Assembly: GCA_001414345.1 (NCBI GenBank)
Contig: LLCB01000511.1
Span: 1-27,977 of the forward strand
Direction: 5' to 3'
From: Hymenoscyphus infarciens
Lineage: Eukaryota > Ascomycota > Leotiomycetes > Helotiales > Helotiaceae
DNA: 27,977 nucleotides
The translations under genes and the position numbers were made by a program. Below, in pieces: positions 1 through 11,760 of this stretch. Position 1 is the stretch's first letter. The number at the start of each line of letters is the position of its first letter. The notes beneath the pieces are model-generated. The model was not told the origin of the DNA and did no database searches. It saw only the letters and a list, made by a program, of their open reading frames with translations.

Positions 1-476
1 AGATACTTATCTTATTTCTAAGCTTAATTTATTAGCTCTACTACTAAATTAGTATTAGAAATTACCTTTTAGATACTTATCTTATTTCTAAGCTTAATTT
101 ATTAGCTCTACTAATAAATTAGTATTAAAAATTAGCTTTTAGATATATATCTTATTTCTAAGCTTAATTTATTAGCTCTACTAATAAATTAGTATAAGAA
201 ATTAGCTTTTATATACTAATCTTTTTTCTAAGCTTAATTTATTAGCTCTACTAATAAATTAGTATTAGAAATTAACTTTTAGATATATATCTTATTTCTA
301 AGCTTAATTTATTAGCTCTACTAATAAATTAGTATTAGAAATTAGCTTTTATATACTACTCTTATTTCTAAGCTTAATTTATTAGCTCTACTAATAAATT
401 AGTCTTAGAAACTAGCTTTTATATACTTACTTATATAAGCTTAACTTATTAGAGATACTAATAAATTAGTATTAGA
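1..476 (+). repeat. Left array of ~70-bp tandem repeats
   Basis: About eight head-to-tail copies. The AAGCTT in each copy falls at 20, 90, 160, 230, 300, 370 and 437, so the period is exactly 70 bp six times and the last, degenerate copy follows after 67. The array starts at the first base of the window, so it may extend further left. Each copy holds an 11-bp inverted repeat (TAATTTATTAG, five-base spacer CTCTA, CTAATAAATTA; in the second copy at 95-121). Copies differ at a few positions, including non-RIP changes. The same unit occurs inverted at the other end of the window. Confidence 0.97.
95..121. repeat. Inverted repeat (hairpin) inside the 70-bp unit, example copy
   Basis: Two perfect 11-bp arms, TAATTTATTAG and CTAATAAATTA, are separated by CTCTA. 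The same palindrome is present in nearly every copy of both arrays; the first left copy has a one-base change in the right arm. Such a motif could be a binding site for a dimeric protein or a cruciform. No function is demonstrated by the sequence. Confidence 0.9.
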
Positions 477-480
477 CTAT

Positions 481-3400
481 AACTTTTTAGTTCTTTAAAC
501 TTATATACTCTCTATATATTTATCTCTTACTTTATTGTTTTCTACGTAGTATATATCTATATACCTTCTAGTTCTTCTTCTAATCCGAATCCTTACTTAT
601 TTTTCTACCTTATTACGTCTATATACCTACCTACTATAGTTTTAATACTCTTAAGCTCGTCTTTTTATATAGTATGTTTTTAAGTAGTAAAGCTCTTCGA
701 GCTTAAAACGTTGCTTCTCTTATTATATATATTCTTTAAATTTTAGTATAGCCTCTCTTTCTCTTAGACTTCTCCTAGCTAGTATATGTATCTAACGTAT
801 CTAACTCTATAGCTTCTAGGATACTAAATATATAAAAGTCTATAGCTAGTATAAATCGATCTATTTTATACTATTTATTTCTTTAATACTAACCTCTCTT
901 TAACCTAGAGTCTTTAAAACTTAGCTTTTATAAAATATCTACTTAGCGCCTAAGCCCTTTTACCTCTAAATTACTAAATAACAAGGACTTATATTATAGT
1001 ATTTAAGAATAGGTTAAAGAGGAGAATAAGACTACGTAGTTCCTTATACTATATAAAGATCTTAGGGAAAAGACCTTACTTCTTTTTAATAAATCGTACT
1101 TTAGTTTTTTATAAGATAAGAACCTCTATATAATTAAGAGCATAGAACTACTACTAATAATATAGAAGTAATGTATTAACCTTGCCTTAATCTATTTTAT
1201 TAAAATCTAATAAGTATAAGTTAAGATAGAGTTTTTGATATATATAAAAAGGGGTAGTAAGAGAAGTAAGTTAGATTATAAGATCTAAGATTATTTCTAG
1301 AGTCTTTTAAGAGATCTAGGGTTTCTTAACCCCTAGTTTAACACTACTATCTACGAGGTTCTAGCTACTAAAGTTAGGGTTAGCTTTAGAAACTAAAAGA
1401 ACCGCCTCTAATAAGAATTAGTATATTATTAATAACTAAATCTACCCTCTCTCTATCTCTACTATACTGTTTTATAGATAGAATAGGTATTAGCCTTATA
1501 TAGTCCTTATAGTAATTTACCTAGAGTATAAGAATCTTAACTATTATTAAATAAGAGCTAATATCTATAAAATAAGAGAGAGTTTAAGGCGTTTTATAAT
1601 ATAGAGCTTATTCTTTAGTCTAATATCTATATTATAACTTCTAAATAACTTAATAGAATTTAATCTTATATTAGACTTACTAGAAAAGGATATAATATTT
1701 AAGAATAGCTTAATAACTAGGTAGGCTCTAGTTCTAACTAGAATATTAATATAAGCACCCCACCCCTAGCCACGGTTCCTAATACTAAACTATTATAGTA
1801 ATTAGCTCCTATTTCTCCTTAACTATTACTAGGCTTTAGGTATACTTAAGTACCTTAAGAACTCGACACTAGAATACTCTCTGGTTTAACTTCTACTATA
1901 TTAAGAGTTAATTCTTCCTTATTACCTTTAGTAAGTATAATTCAACCTTTAAAGTAATATAAATATATAATATAAGAGTCTAAAGATGTTTAGTACACTA
2001 GCTTAGTTAGCTCTTATATATAATAATGTGATTTTTATAGGAGATACGTAGGTTCTTCTTACTTTAGAGTTATTATGTTTAGTAGAGGTATTAATATAGA
2101 TTAGTAGGCTTAGTATAATATTATTCTTTCTATTAATAGAGCTATAAATTTATCCTATTTTATAAGAAGCTATAATATCGAGTTTAAAATTTTTCTAACT
2201 AAGTAGTAATAAGTCTAATAGTAGTACTAATTATTCTATTCTCTCTATTCCTCTAAGCGTATTTTATAATATATATAGCTTAGGTAAATCTAACGGGTTC
2301 TAGAGACTATTATAATATTATAAACTTCTAATTTTACCTCTAATATTAACCCTTACTACTTAGGTATAGAATAGAATATTATAAGTAAGTAATACTATAA
2401 GGCTTTGCCTAATTGATTATATAAAGTAATTGCTTTTTTCTCTTTAGTGCTCTACTTAAGAAATAGTTAAATATCTTATTATTCTCTACCTAACTTATAT
2501 AACTAACCTACTACTATCTAGAGCGCTTATATAGTACTAAGATTATTAAATTATAATTTATATACTACTAGTCTCTATCTTCTCTTTATACACTCCTTAA
2601 CACGTTTATATCTTATCTAGCTACTAGTTATAGCTCTCTAGTTTAGATTAATTATACTAATACTTAGTCTAACTTAGAGAGCTTAACTCTATAGCTCTTA
2701 GACACTTTCGACTAGGAACTGTTTTATATCCTTAATAGAAGGTAAAGATAATAAGAAAAGAGATAAAAGGAACGAGAAAGGAAAATGCTTAAAAAGATAG
2801 CAGCTTTTAATAAGTCTATCTAGCTATATATAGAGTCTAAGCTAGTATAGAACTTACTAATTGCTTATTAGACTTTTAATAAAGAAGTAAGATCTAATAA
2901 CTAAATATAAATATTATAAGATAATAAAAAGGAGATATAATAGAGTTCGACCACGATGTAGTATATATATAAAATAGTCTTAAAATTACTCTTTTAATAT
3001 AGTATACGATTCTAATAAATATATGTATTACTGATAGAAAAAAAGAAGGTATAATAGAGTATAGCTAAAGTATAGTCTCTATATATAGTAAGGTTAAAAA
3101 TATTCTTTTATAAATAAACCTAAGGAGACATAGTAAGGTAATAGATACGCTTTAATAAGATATATAAATTACTAAAAGTATTAAAGAAAGTATAATAGAG
3201 TTTAGCTAAATTATAGTATATATATAAAGAGGAAGCGAAAGTATACTTTTATAGAGTAAGAAAGGGTTATAAGAGAAAGGATTTAAATTATATCTAATCC
3301 ATTTTTTTAATATAGTAGTGTTTAATATATAAGTTAGTTCCTCTATATATAATTCTAGCGTATAGTTTTAATAAGATTCTATTATATAATAATACGTTAT

Positions 3401-5560
3401 AGCTACTTTATATACTATATATTATTACTATAGAGGATTATATAAGCTTTATATTATTATTTAGCTTTTCTAACCCTAGCTATAGATTATATTATAAGAA
3501 TAGTATTCTAGATAGTTTATATAATATTCTTAGAGGTAGTATACCTTATTATAGATATAATATAATTAGAGTATTACTAAAGGCTTTTATTATTTAAGAA
3601 TCTAGCTACTATTTAAACAGTTTCCCTAGTTACTTCTATACTTCTAGATTTATAGTAGGATTTATAACGTTTTTAAGATATAAAAGTAGAAATTTAAAAA
3701 GTAGTAGAGAGAAAGAGTAAGTAAGCGTCTTTTTAAGTTAATTAAAGAATTAAGGAATTAGTAACTTATAATTATTAAAAACTAGGCCTAGTTTAACTTC
3801 TTATCCTATCTATACTAGGAATTACTATAGATATATTTTAAATAAGATATTTAATAGAAAAAACAACTAGCTTTTTTAAGCTTAAAAGTATTTTACCTTA
3901 CTAGTAAAAATCTCTAGTAAGCTAGCTTAGCTATAGGTATACTTAAGAAGGAATCGTAATCTGCTACCTTTAAAGCCTTATTATAATATAAAAGAAAGGA
4001 TATATAATAGAAACGTCTAACTATAGTAGTACCTCGAGTTAGAAATAAAAAGAGTATATATTATAGAAACGCTCTATATTATACTAATACTCTATATTAG
4101 AAATTTAATAAGTATATATAGTAGAAGAAAAAAGCCGAAGAAAGCTGAATTATTAAAAACCATCTAGCTTAACTAAGCTATAGCTAGTTCTTATAATTCC
4201 TAAGCTTCTTTTATAAGACGAACCTTCTTCTTCTTATTAGCTATTCTAGTCTACTCCTATACTTTAAATACTATAGACTTAGAAAGTAACTTAAGATTTA
4301 AGACTCTTACCTTATATATGTTATACTATCTAACTATATAGATAAAAGTACTAAGAATAAGAGACTTAAGTAGACTAGATCTAGCCTCCTTAATAGTAGG
4401 TAAAGTAGTAAGATCAGATTAATGGATTTTCTTAAAGACGTTATCCGATTTTAGAAGGGTTTTAAGAGAGTTATAGACAGCCTTAAAAAGAAGATTAATA
4501 AAGGACTAGAAGAACTTAGCTATTCTTAGCTTAGTCTTAATAAGTTTTATTCCTTTATTAATAGCTCTACTCTACTACTAATTAAGTATAAGCGCCTTAT
4601 AAACTATTATTTCTAGTATAACAGAGATATATTAAGTTTCTAGCTCTAGTAATATAAAGGGGTCTAGGCTATTAGCTCGTAGTGTTATATTTATAGGTGT
4701 TAGAGAAAGAAGCTAGGCTAGAGGTCGAGCTAATAAGGCTATTAGGGTATATAGTTTAAAAGTTAAGCGAGATAGTGTAGTAAATAATAAGAATAAGTAT
4801 CTAGTATGCTTTTCTGCTTTTTTAGATAGAGTATATATAAGAAGAGAGCGCTTAAGATTTGTAGATAGGTTAGTAGTAGCTAGAGTTACTAACAGCGTTC
4901 TTAGAGTAGTCTACTAAATAGTAAGATTAGTACTATCTTTACTCTAAAAACTACTTAAAGAGTTATTAGTGCTTACTCCGATTCTATTAGATATAAGCTA
5001 TTTATATAAGCTTATAGTACTTAAGCTATAGCGCCTAAGAAAGTCTATTAAATATATATTTATAATAGTAAGCGCTTTACTAGGGTATTTCTTATAATAT
5101 TTATCTATAGCTTCTAAGATTATAAGCGCCTAAAAGTATTAGTTTCTAGTTATTAAAAATAATAAACACTTATACTATTTTAGTTTAAAGCTTTCTATAA
5201 TAGACGTTAAGAGGAGTCTTAGATCGCGGAGGGTTAGTAAGAAGCTACTAACTAGTATAAGACTTTATAGTGTTATATTATAGTAGTATATAGTATAGTA
5301 GTAGAGGAGATCGAGGATTATAGGGTTATTAGTAGAGTAGCTAGGATAATAATAACGCTAATACTAATAGAGTTATAGATTAGACAACAACTAAGTTAAT
5401 ATAATAATAAATAGTTATATACTAAGATAACTATACTCTACTAATATTATAGTGTTTTACTCTTAAGAAAGGTAATTCTATAAGAATTAGCCTTATATAG
5501 TTTTCCTACTATTATTATCTAAGCTTAATAGTTTATTTATTATACTTAATCGTCTTACTT
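481..5560 (+). pseudogene. Large RIP-decayed coding frame, unknown family
   Basis: I do not recognise this gene. Reading codons that begin at positions 1 modulo 3 gives coherent protein-like sequence for about 1,690 codons if TAA/TAG are read as former Gln or Trp. Stops are frequent (roughly 10%), fitting a Gln/Trp-rich product. A Gln-, Arg- and Lys-rich stretch around 2,740-2,830 leads into three diverged coiled-coil-like repeats at about 2,938, 3,052 and 3,193, spaced 114 and 141 bp (multiples of three). Each repeat keeps Gln-Gln-Ser at its start and a further Gln eight residues after the first. Bases 3,380-3,900 have few stops. Around 4,640-5,260 another plus frame has even fewer stops, so an intron or frame change there is possible. 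The start codon and true ends cannot be chosen. Minus-strand frames here also look partly open, so strand is inferred. Confidence 0.4.
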
Positions 5561-5600
5561 ATTAGCTAACTAGTCTATTAATTTTATAATACCTTCTTAA

Positions 5601-7720
5601 ACGTCTAAAAGATCAAGGACTTTAAAAACCTTAGCTATTACCTTAAAGAAAGTAACGCCTTTTAAGACCTTAGCTAATACTTTAGAGAAAGCTTATTTAA
5701 AGACTCTTATTATAAAGAAAATCCGCTCTATAAAGCTAACCTAGATGGCTATATATTAAAATTCGCTATATAGATACCTCTAACTAGTGCTAGAAGACTT
5801 AGTAGATATTATAAGAGAGTTAAAGAGTTTAGAGGTTTTATAAAGTAGTATTATTATAAGTTAGGCTTAAAAGAGAAAGCTTTTACTATCTATAAATAAA
5901 TCTTTAAGATTAAAAAAGAGGAATAGGTCTATAAAGCTTAAAGATAATAACTCTTCTAATAATAAGGAAGAGGGTAAAGAGATTAATAAAGATAATAAAG
6001 ATAGACCTAAGGCTTAAGCTCTTTACTTTCTTATTCCTATTACTTATTTATAACCTACTACTATATAGAAATCATATATAAAAGTTAAGAAAGAACTTAA
6101 ATAAGTACTTATTAAAGCTATAATAAACTATTAAATAGAAGTTCTCTACGTATAATTAACTAAATCTTAATAATATAGTCTCTTACTAAAAGATATAAGC
6201 CTACTAGAGAATACTATATTATACTATCCTAATAATATTAATATTATATACCTCTTTTAGATATAACCTATTAAGTATTCGAATAAGAATTAGCTTTAAA
6301 TAGATATTAGATTAGTATTATAATAGATAAAGTAGTTATTTTATAATTCTATAAAGAAATACTTAAAAGATAACCTATATAATTATAATATAGAAGAATT
6401 ATAGACTAAGGTTAAAAGACTATATAGTATTAATAACCTAATATATAATAATACTATATAAAAGGAGCTATAAAGGAAACTAATATAGAAGGTTAAGGAT
6501 ATTAGTTATATTATTAAAAATAAGTATTACTAAAAGAATAACTAAGGCGTAATAGTCTTTAAGTCTAAAACCGATTATTAGTAGAATTCTAAGTTTACTC
6601 TTAGAAAAAGAAAGACTAAGGCTAAAAAAGAGGAGAGACTAGATAATAAGATAATCGGTAGTGTTTACTAAGATTTAATATAGTAATTATAAACCTATAA
6701 ATCTTATTTTAGTTATTTATAACGTTAATAACTAGTAGAAGTTCTTAGAGGTATGCTTAGAAGTAAGGAGGATCTTTAGAGATTAATAGATATAGTAATC
6801 TTCTTATTTAAGTAATATTTTAAGTTAGAATTTTAATAGTATATAGTAGAGTTTAATTAATTAGTAGATAGCTAACTATATACTCTCTATGTTTTCTATA
6901 CTTACGATTAGACTTTAAATAAACACCTAAGATAATTAGAGTAGTAGAACGAATATCTATTCTATAGTTTTACTCTAAATTACTAGTCTAGAGACAGGGC
7001 ACCTAAGCGTATTATAGATACTAATAGAAGTATACCTAAGAACATTGTTATAAGTAAAGCTAAAGCTATTATTTAAGAAACTAATAAGGCTTATATTTAT
7101 ACTCTACTTCTATATCTCTTCTATAACGAAGAACTCTTTAATTTTAACAATTTTTTATAAGATAATAATAATAATATTAGAATATAAGGTTCCTTCTAAA
7201 GACTACTTAAAGATAAACGAGATAGAGAAGAGGATATTATTATATATAGATTTAGAGATATAGTACTTAGCCTAGATAACTATACTATTATAAGCAGAGA
7301 TAGAGATATAAGGCTTAAATTAGATAAAGATACTATAGTAGACGAGGATAGAGGTATAGAGCTTAGATTAGATAAGCATACTATAGTAAGCAGAGTTAGA
7401 GATATAGAGTTTAGAACTAGTAGTAATCTTAAGAATAGTAAGAGCGTTAATAATTATAAGGTATAGACTAGAAGAGAGACGGAGATATATAGACGTGCTA
7501 CTATAGATATAGTAATAGTAAAGAATAGATAAGCTAATATAGTACCTTAAGAAGACTAAGAGGTTATAATTCATAGAATACTAGAAACTAAGAGAAGCTC
7601 TTTAGTCTATAGCTAGATAAAGCATAATATAGTTATAATATACTCTTATACTAATATTATAACTAAAAGGATATTAAATTATTAGATAACCTATTATTTT
7701 AAGATAAGTTCTACCCTAGC
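5601..7720 (+). pseudogene. RIP-decayed gene with Lys/Thr repeat linker and acidic region
   Basis: Unknown family. Frame with codons at positions divisible by 3, about 700 codons, TAA/TAG taken as lost Gln/Trp. It opens with a short repeat of the type KTLAxTLxKA (about 5,625-5,715), probably a Pro/Thr/Lys linker before CCA was mutated to CTA. Next comes a charged segment, DNNSSNNKEEGKEINKDNK (5,943-6,002), whose Asn probably derive partly from Asp (GAT to AAT after T). The motif RPKA-Gln-ALYF follows. A Lys/Arg-rich patch lies at 6,600-6,650. At 7,245-7,390 a 16-residue repeat runs with no stop at all, in an open stretch of about 80 codons (7,203-7,449). The same frame holds throughout. Possible roles include a structural or DNA-binding protein; nothing decides this. 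Confidence 0.45.
7245..7400 (+). repeat. 48-bp in-frame tandem repeat
   Basis: About three imperfect copies of a 48-bp unit, spelling 16-residue repeats around RDIxLxLDKxTIV in the plus frame that begins at positions divisible by 3. The unit length and the lack of stops in this frame fit a coding repeat inside the surrounding decayed gene. Confidence 0.7.
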
Positions 7721-8049
7721 CTTAGATAATCAGCTTTTCTTTTGCCTTGTTAAATTCAACTTTAGCTTAAAATTACACACATTCTCTTAACTACTAAATA
7801 CCTTAAACCTTAACTTTATTATTTATATATAACATTCTTAAACTTAGCTCTATCTTCTCTACTATTTATACTTAGTATAGTAGCTTTAATTTTAATTATC
7901 TTCTTTAATAGCGTCTACCTCTACTAGTTACTTAATAATTACTAATACTAATTCTAAACTATATTAAATATACTAAACGATATACTTTCCTAGATACTAA
8001 CTCTACTATTAGTTATTATAGAGCGTATAAATACTTATATTTTAGTATA
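7721..8049. other. Stretch with no recognisable feature
   Basis: AT-rich, slightly pyrimidine-rich sequence between two candidate decayed genes. I see no repeat, RNA gene or convincing reading frame. It retains a few CpA sites (around 7,775-7,790). Confidence 0.5.
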
Positions 8050-8850
8050 AGATAGAGTTTTAATTATAATTCCTTATAACCTCTTTCTAGATAAATTATA
8101 AAAGAAGTCTTTATAACTTAGAGTAAAGTATAAAGAATAGCTCTAGTAGAACTAAAACATTCTAAGTACGTCGAAGTAATTTACTATAAATATAAATAAT
8201 CTATAAGAAGTATAAGACGATTTAGAAGAGATAAGTAGTTATATTATAGTATAAGAGGAAAATAATTTAATTAGAAAGAATAAGTATAACTATTATACTT
8301 AAAATATATATCTTACTTTCTTTTTATTAATATTATATAGTCTTCTAACTTATATAAACTCTTAAATAAGTAAGTATATTTCTTAGGCCTTAAGTATTAT
8401 ATAGTTAAAGACTAAGGATTATAAGGTAAGTTCTTCTAAATTATAATCTTTAAGTAAAATCTAATAATAAGAATAGAACGAAATTAAGAAGTTAAAGTAC
8501 TAATACGAATTCATTACTTCTAAAGACTCTAAGACGTTTAGCTAATAACTTCTATAATATTAAGCTAAGTACTACTATATAATATCTAAAGAACTTAGGA
8601 TTCTAAGAAAATTAGAATCTACGAAATTAGAGAGAGAGAGCGAGTTATAAGTACTATTTTATTTAAAACTATAGAAAGGTATATAAAGAGATATATTAGT
8701 ATATACTTAGAAAGTAGTAAGGTAAAAGATATTAAATAATATATACTAAGGAAGTAAGAGATAAGCTTTAATAAGTTTAATAATATAAAGAATACTTTAA
8801 GTTATTAAAATTTACTCTTTTAAGAGTAGAAGACTTTAATTATTAGATTT
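8050..8850 (+). pseudogene. RIP-decayed coding frame, unknown
   Basis: Unrecognised. Codons at positions 1 modulo 3 give about 265 codons, with TAA/TAG read as Gln/Trp. The second half (8,590-8,790) is the most convincing: few stops and a basic, amphipathic sequence including KIRIYEIRERERVIST, encoded partly by a GA-rich microsatellite at about 8,627-8,642. The downstream neighbour appears to lie on the opposite strand and to converge with it. Purine-rich sense strand and Lys/Arg/Glu content support the plus strand. Ends are not defined. Confidence 0.3.
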
Positions 8851-8859
8851 ATAATTCTT

Positions 8860-9450
8860 CTTAACTTCTAGCTTCTTACTCTATTCGTCTATTTATTCTA
8901 GTATAGAGTCTTATTCTTTTTCCTTCTTATTAGCTAACTATTTTCTTATTATCTCTGTTTAGTCTTTATTATATACTTTTATTATATTAAGACTTAAAGG
9001 TTCTATGTTTCTAACTAATTATATTAACCTTCTTTTCCTTAGTTCTTTATTTAAAAAAACTTACTATACTTAGTCTTATATCTTTCTTTTCTTTACTAAT
9101 TAATTCTATTCTACTCTTCTCTCTTTTTCCTCTAATATATATATACTTATTTCTAATTTTATTATAATTATATTAACTTCTTACTAATAACATTACTAAG
9201 CTACTTCTATTTTCTTATCTATTCTTCATAAGATTATCGCTTAGTTTACTTAGTTATATATTATACTTACTTCGCTTATTTTATTAGGTATATAATTAAT
9301 ACTATCTCTCTTATTATAGTTAAATCCTCTATTATAATCTATAATATTCCTAAAAGTATCTTAACTAGCGTTCTTATAAAGCCGATTTCCCTTGATTTAT
9401 ATTTCGTTATCTACTATAAAAGGCTTATCTATAGTATTAGAGCTAGATAA
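8860..9450 (-). pseudogene. RIP-decayed Trp/Lys-rich coding frame, unknown
   Basis: Unrecognised. The plus strand is pyrimidine-rich here; the minus strand reads as a charged protein of about 190 codons with stops that fit lost TGG or CAG. From the upstream side (9,440 downward) it gives a region with few stops including NEIxIKGNRLYKNAS, then a Glu/Lys/Arg-rich and probably Trp-rich region (LEEKERRVE, NKKEKE, SKKLEVKKN) down to about 8,870. It converges with the plus-strand frame ending near 8,850. Start and stop cannot be fixed. Confidence 0.35.
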
Positions 9451-10549
9451 ATTATTAAGAAGTACTTATAACCTTAGAGAAAACACTTTATAACTTCTTT
9501 TTAAACGTTAAGTTAAAAGCTCTTAGTAACTAGCTTATTTTTAATAAAGATAATTTTATTAATTAAGTATCTTTTACTAAGATATTTAAAAAATATAGTT
9601 ATAGAGAGTAGTAAAAAAGAGCTTTAATAAATAGTTACAGCTATTTATTAAACCTAACTTAAAGTAAGTACTTATTAAAGATAATTTAATTATATAATAT
9701 GATTTTTAAGGTAGGTATATTAAAGGATCGAATTCAAGGTTCTTTAGGTGTGTTTTATAACGTTTTAAAAGGGTAATATAGTTTAGGTATAAGTAGGTTT
9801 CTATTATTACTATTTTTACTCTTATAGAAATGTTTTCTTCTCTTTAAAAGGAAAATAATTAGTAGAGATTCCTCTCTTTTTTTAGAGGAGAGGACTTTAC
9901 TCTCTTTTTTAAATATACTACTCTTACTACTCTACTATCTTAGATACCTTAAATAGGAATTAGATATATATACTAAATATATAAACACCTTATTAATACT
10001 AACTATATTAGTACCTTAGTATAGTAAGCGGCACTATAAGCTAGTAATTCCAATATACTTATAAGCCTTTATATTATAGCTATAATAAACCTAGTTAGCT
10101 AGATTATAGAAGTAAGAAGGTATAGAATAATCTAGTTTATAGGTAGGTAAGGTAGAGAGAGGGTAGTAAGGTAGAGATAGGTAGGAATTAATTTAAATAC
10201 TTAATCTAGTAAATCTTTTATAAATCTTTTATCTCTTAACTCTTTTAGTTTTCTCTATAACTAAGGTAATAAAATAATAATCTTATAATTTTACTAACTA
10301 TAAATTAAACTACCTTATCTAGACTATTTATTACTTAAAGAGTTAGTACTAATGTCGATTCTAGAGAGCTACCTTAACTTAGAGTAAGAGGATTAGCCTT
10401 TCTAAATATCTTATTTTAGTTTATATATTCTTTTAAACATATCTTTAAGTATCTAAGTACCTTCTACCTTTATATAATAACTTAAAGGTTTGCTAGACTT
10501 TTTAAACTAATCTACTAGTACTTTACTTTACTACTTATTAGAACTAGTT
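9451..10549. other. Long stretch without a supported gene
   Basis: No frame here is clearly better than the others. A purine/pyrimidine inverted repeat (CCTCT at 9,871-9,875 and AGAGG at 9,884-9,888 around a T-run) and a G+A-rich tract near 10,130-10,185 are the only local features. The stretch could hold promoters for the minus-strand gene at its left and the plus-strand gene at its right, but no element is recognisable. Confidence 0.4.
9871..9891. repeat. Short CT/AG inverted repeat around a T-run
   Basis: CCTCT and AGAGG arms flank CT plus a T-run, followed by a second GAGAGG. It could form a weak hairpin. There is no associated open gene, so I do not call it a terminator. Confidence 0.4.
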
Positions 10550-11760
10550 AACTCTATAAAGGAAGATTTTAGCCTTAGAATTACTAAGTTAGATTATATT
10601 AATAGAGAGGCTTTTAAAGGTATTTAGTAATTAGTAAATAACTTTATAAATATTTTAGAGTATTATATAAGAATAAATAGACTTTAAAAGAGTTATATTA
10701 TTTTAAAAGTATATTAAAAGCTTTTAGATTATTATATACTTTATCTTAGAGATTTAACTTTATAGGATTAGTACTAAGCTAAGAATAGCTTTTAAATTCT
10801 AGAGTAGTACTATAGGCTAGAAAATAAATAAAAGAATCCTAAAGATCTCTTTTCTAGTAGTTAAGGCTTAAGATAGCTTAAATATAAATATAAGAACGTC
10901 TTAGATAAAGAAAGGAGGCGTTTAAAAGAATAAGTAGTATAAAAACATCTTAAACTATTCTAAGATCTACTACGTCTTTTATAAGAGAATAAGGATATAA
11001 CTTAATATAATAAGAGTCTAGCCTACTAGGTTTATACTAAAGAGAAAAGATAAGCGAAGATTTGTTAAAACGTAATTATATAATACTATATAATTATAAG
11101 TTATAATATTTAAGCTTATTTAATATCTTTAGACTAATATAAATAGTTTAAGAAGTTAGAAACCCTAGGGTATAAAATGGCATTTCTTATTACTAATAAG
11201 AAGGTAAATAAGACTATTAAAATATTAACTTCTAAAAGAACTTTAATTAGCTTATAGTACTTTAAAGCGATTAAAGCTAAGTGTCTTAATCTATCTTATT
11301 TTAATATATTTATTAAGACTAAACTATATACTATTTAACTATTTCCTAGAAGGTCTAATAGAGTAAGAACTATACTTTTAAGAGAATATAGAATCTAAAA
11401 AGAGGAAAGCCCTTATCTAACTAGCTACTAACCTAGCTAGGATCCTCTATTATACTCTCTAAGAGGTTCTATACCTCTAGTAGGTTTTATGCCTATTAGG
11501 GTAGTAGCCTTAGTAGTGTCTATCTAATTACCTAATATAGAGGTACTATAATTAAGAAGTACTTAAAAATTAATTAAAAGGTATACTAGTATAATAGGTA
11601 AGAGAATAAGTAGATTATCTAATTTAAATAGATAAGAGAAGGTATTTAAGGAGTATAACTTAGAACTTATTTATAATATACTAGGTATAGAATAGTAGAG
11701 GATTTAAGATATATAAAGTAGTAAGTTAAGACAAATATCTAATAACAAGAAGAATACTTA
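10550..11760 (+). pseudogene. RIP-decayed coding frame, unknown
   Basis: Unrecognised. Codons at positions 2 modulo 3 from 10,562 give about 400 codons of coherent sequence with about 9% TAA/TAG. It begins with EDFSLRITKLDYINREAFKG and continues through a Leu/Tyr-rich probably helical region, then a Lys/Arg/Glu-rich segment (KNVLDKERRRLKE, about 10,890-10,930). A stop-poor patch around 11,170-11,260 includes KMAFLITNKKVNKTIKILTS, followed by a Ser/Pro/Arg-rich patch near 11,345-11,520. The plus strand is purine-rich, which supports this strand. No catalytic motif is visible and ends are undefined. Confidence 0.4.

Noticed and set aside
1368..1385. TTAGGGTTAG resembling telomere repeat
   Set aside because: A single short occurrence with no tandem array; expected by chance.
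2700..3300. Minus-strand frame with very few stops (Tyr/Leu/Phe-rich)
   Set aside because: It is the antisense of the Gln/Lys-rich plus frame. Low stops there follow from the plus-strand codons, while the conserved Gln pattern of the repeats makes better sense on the plus strand. Not fully excluded.
4650..5260. Alternative plus frame (2 modulo 3) with very few stops
   Set aside because: Fewer stops than the frame I followed, but it does not join the long frame on either side. Noted as a possible exon or frame change rather than a separate gene.
7368..7574. Minus-strand ATG-initiated open frame of 68 codons
   Set aside because: It lies antisense to the stop-poor plus-strand repeat frame and is low-complexity Leu/Ile/Ser/Tyr. 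It is best explained as the shadow of a charged gene on the other strand.
9720..9750. tRNA-like GATCGAATTC box
   Set aside because: No acceptor stem or A box at the right distance.
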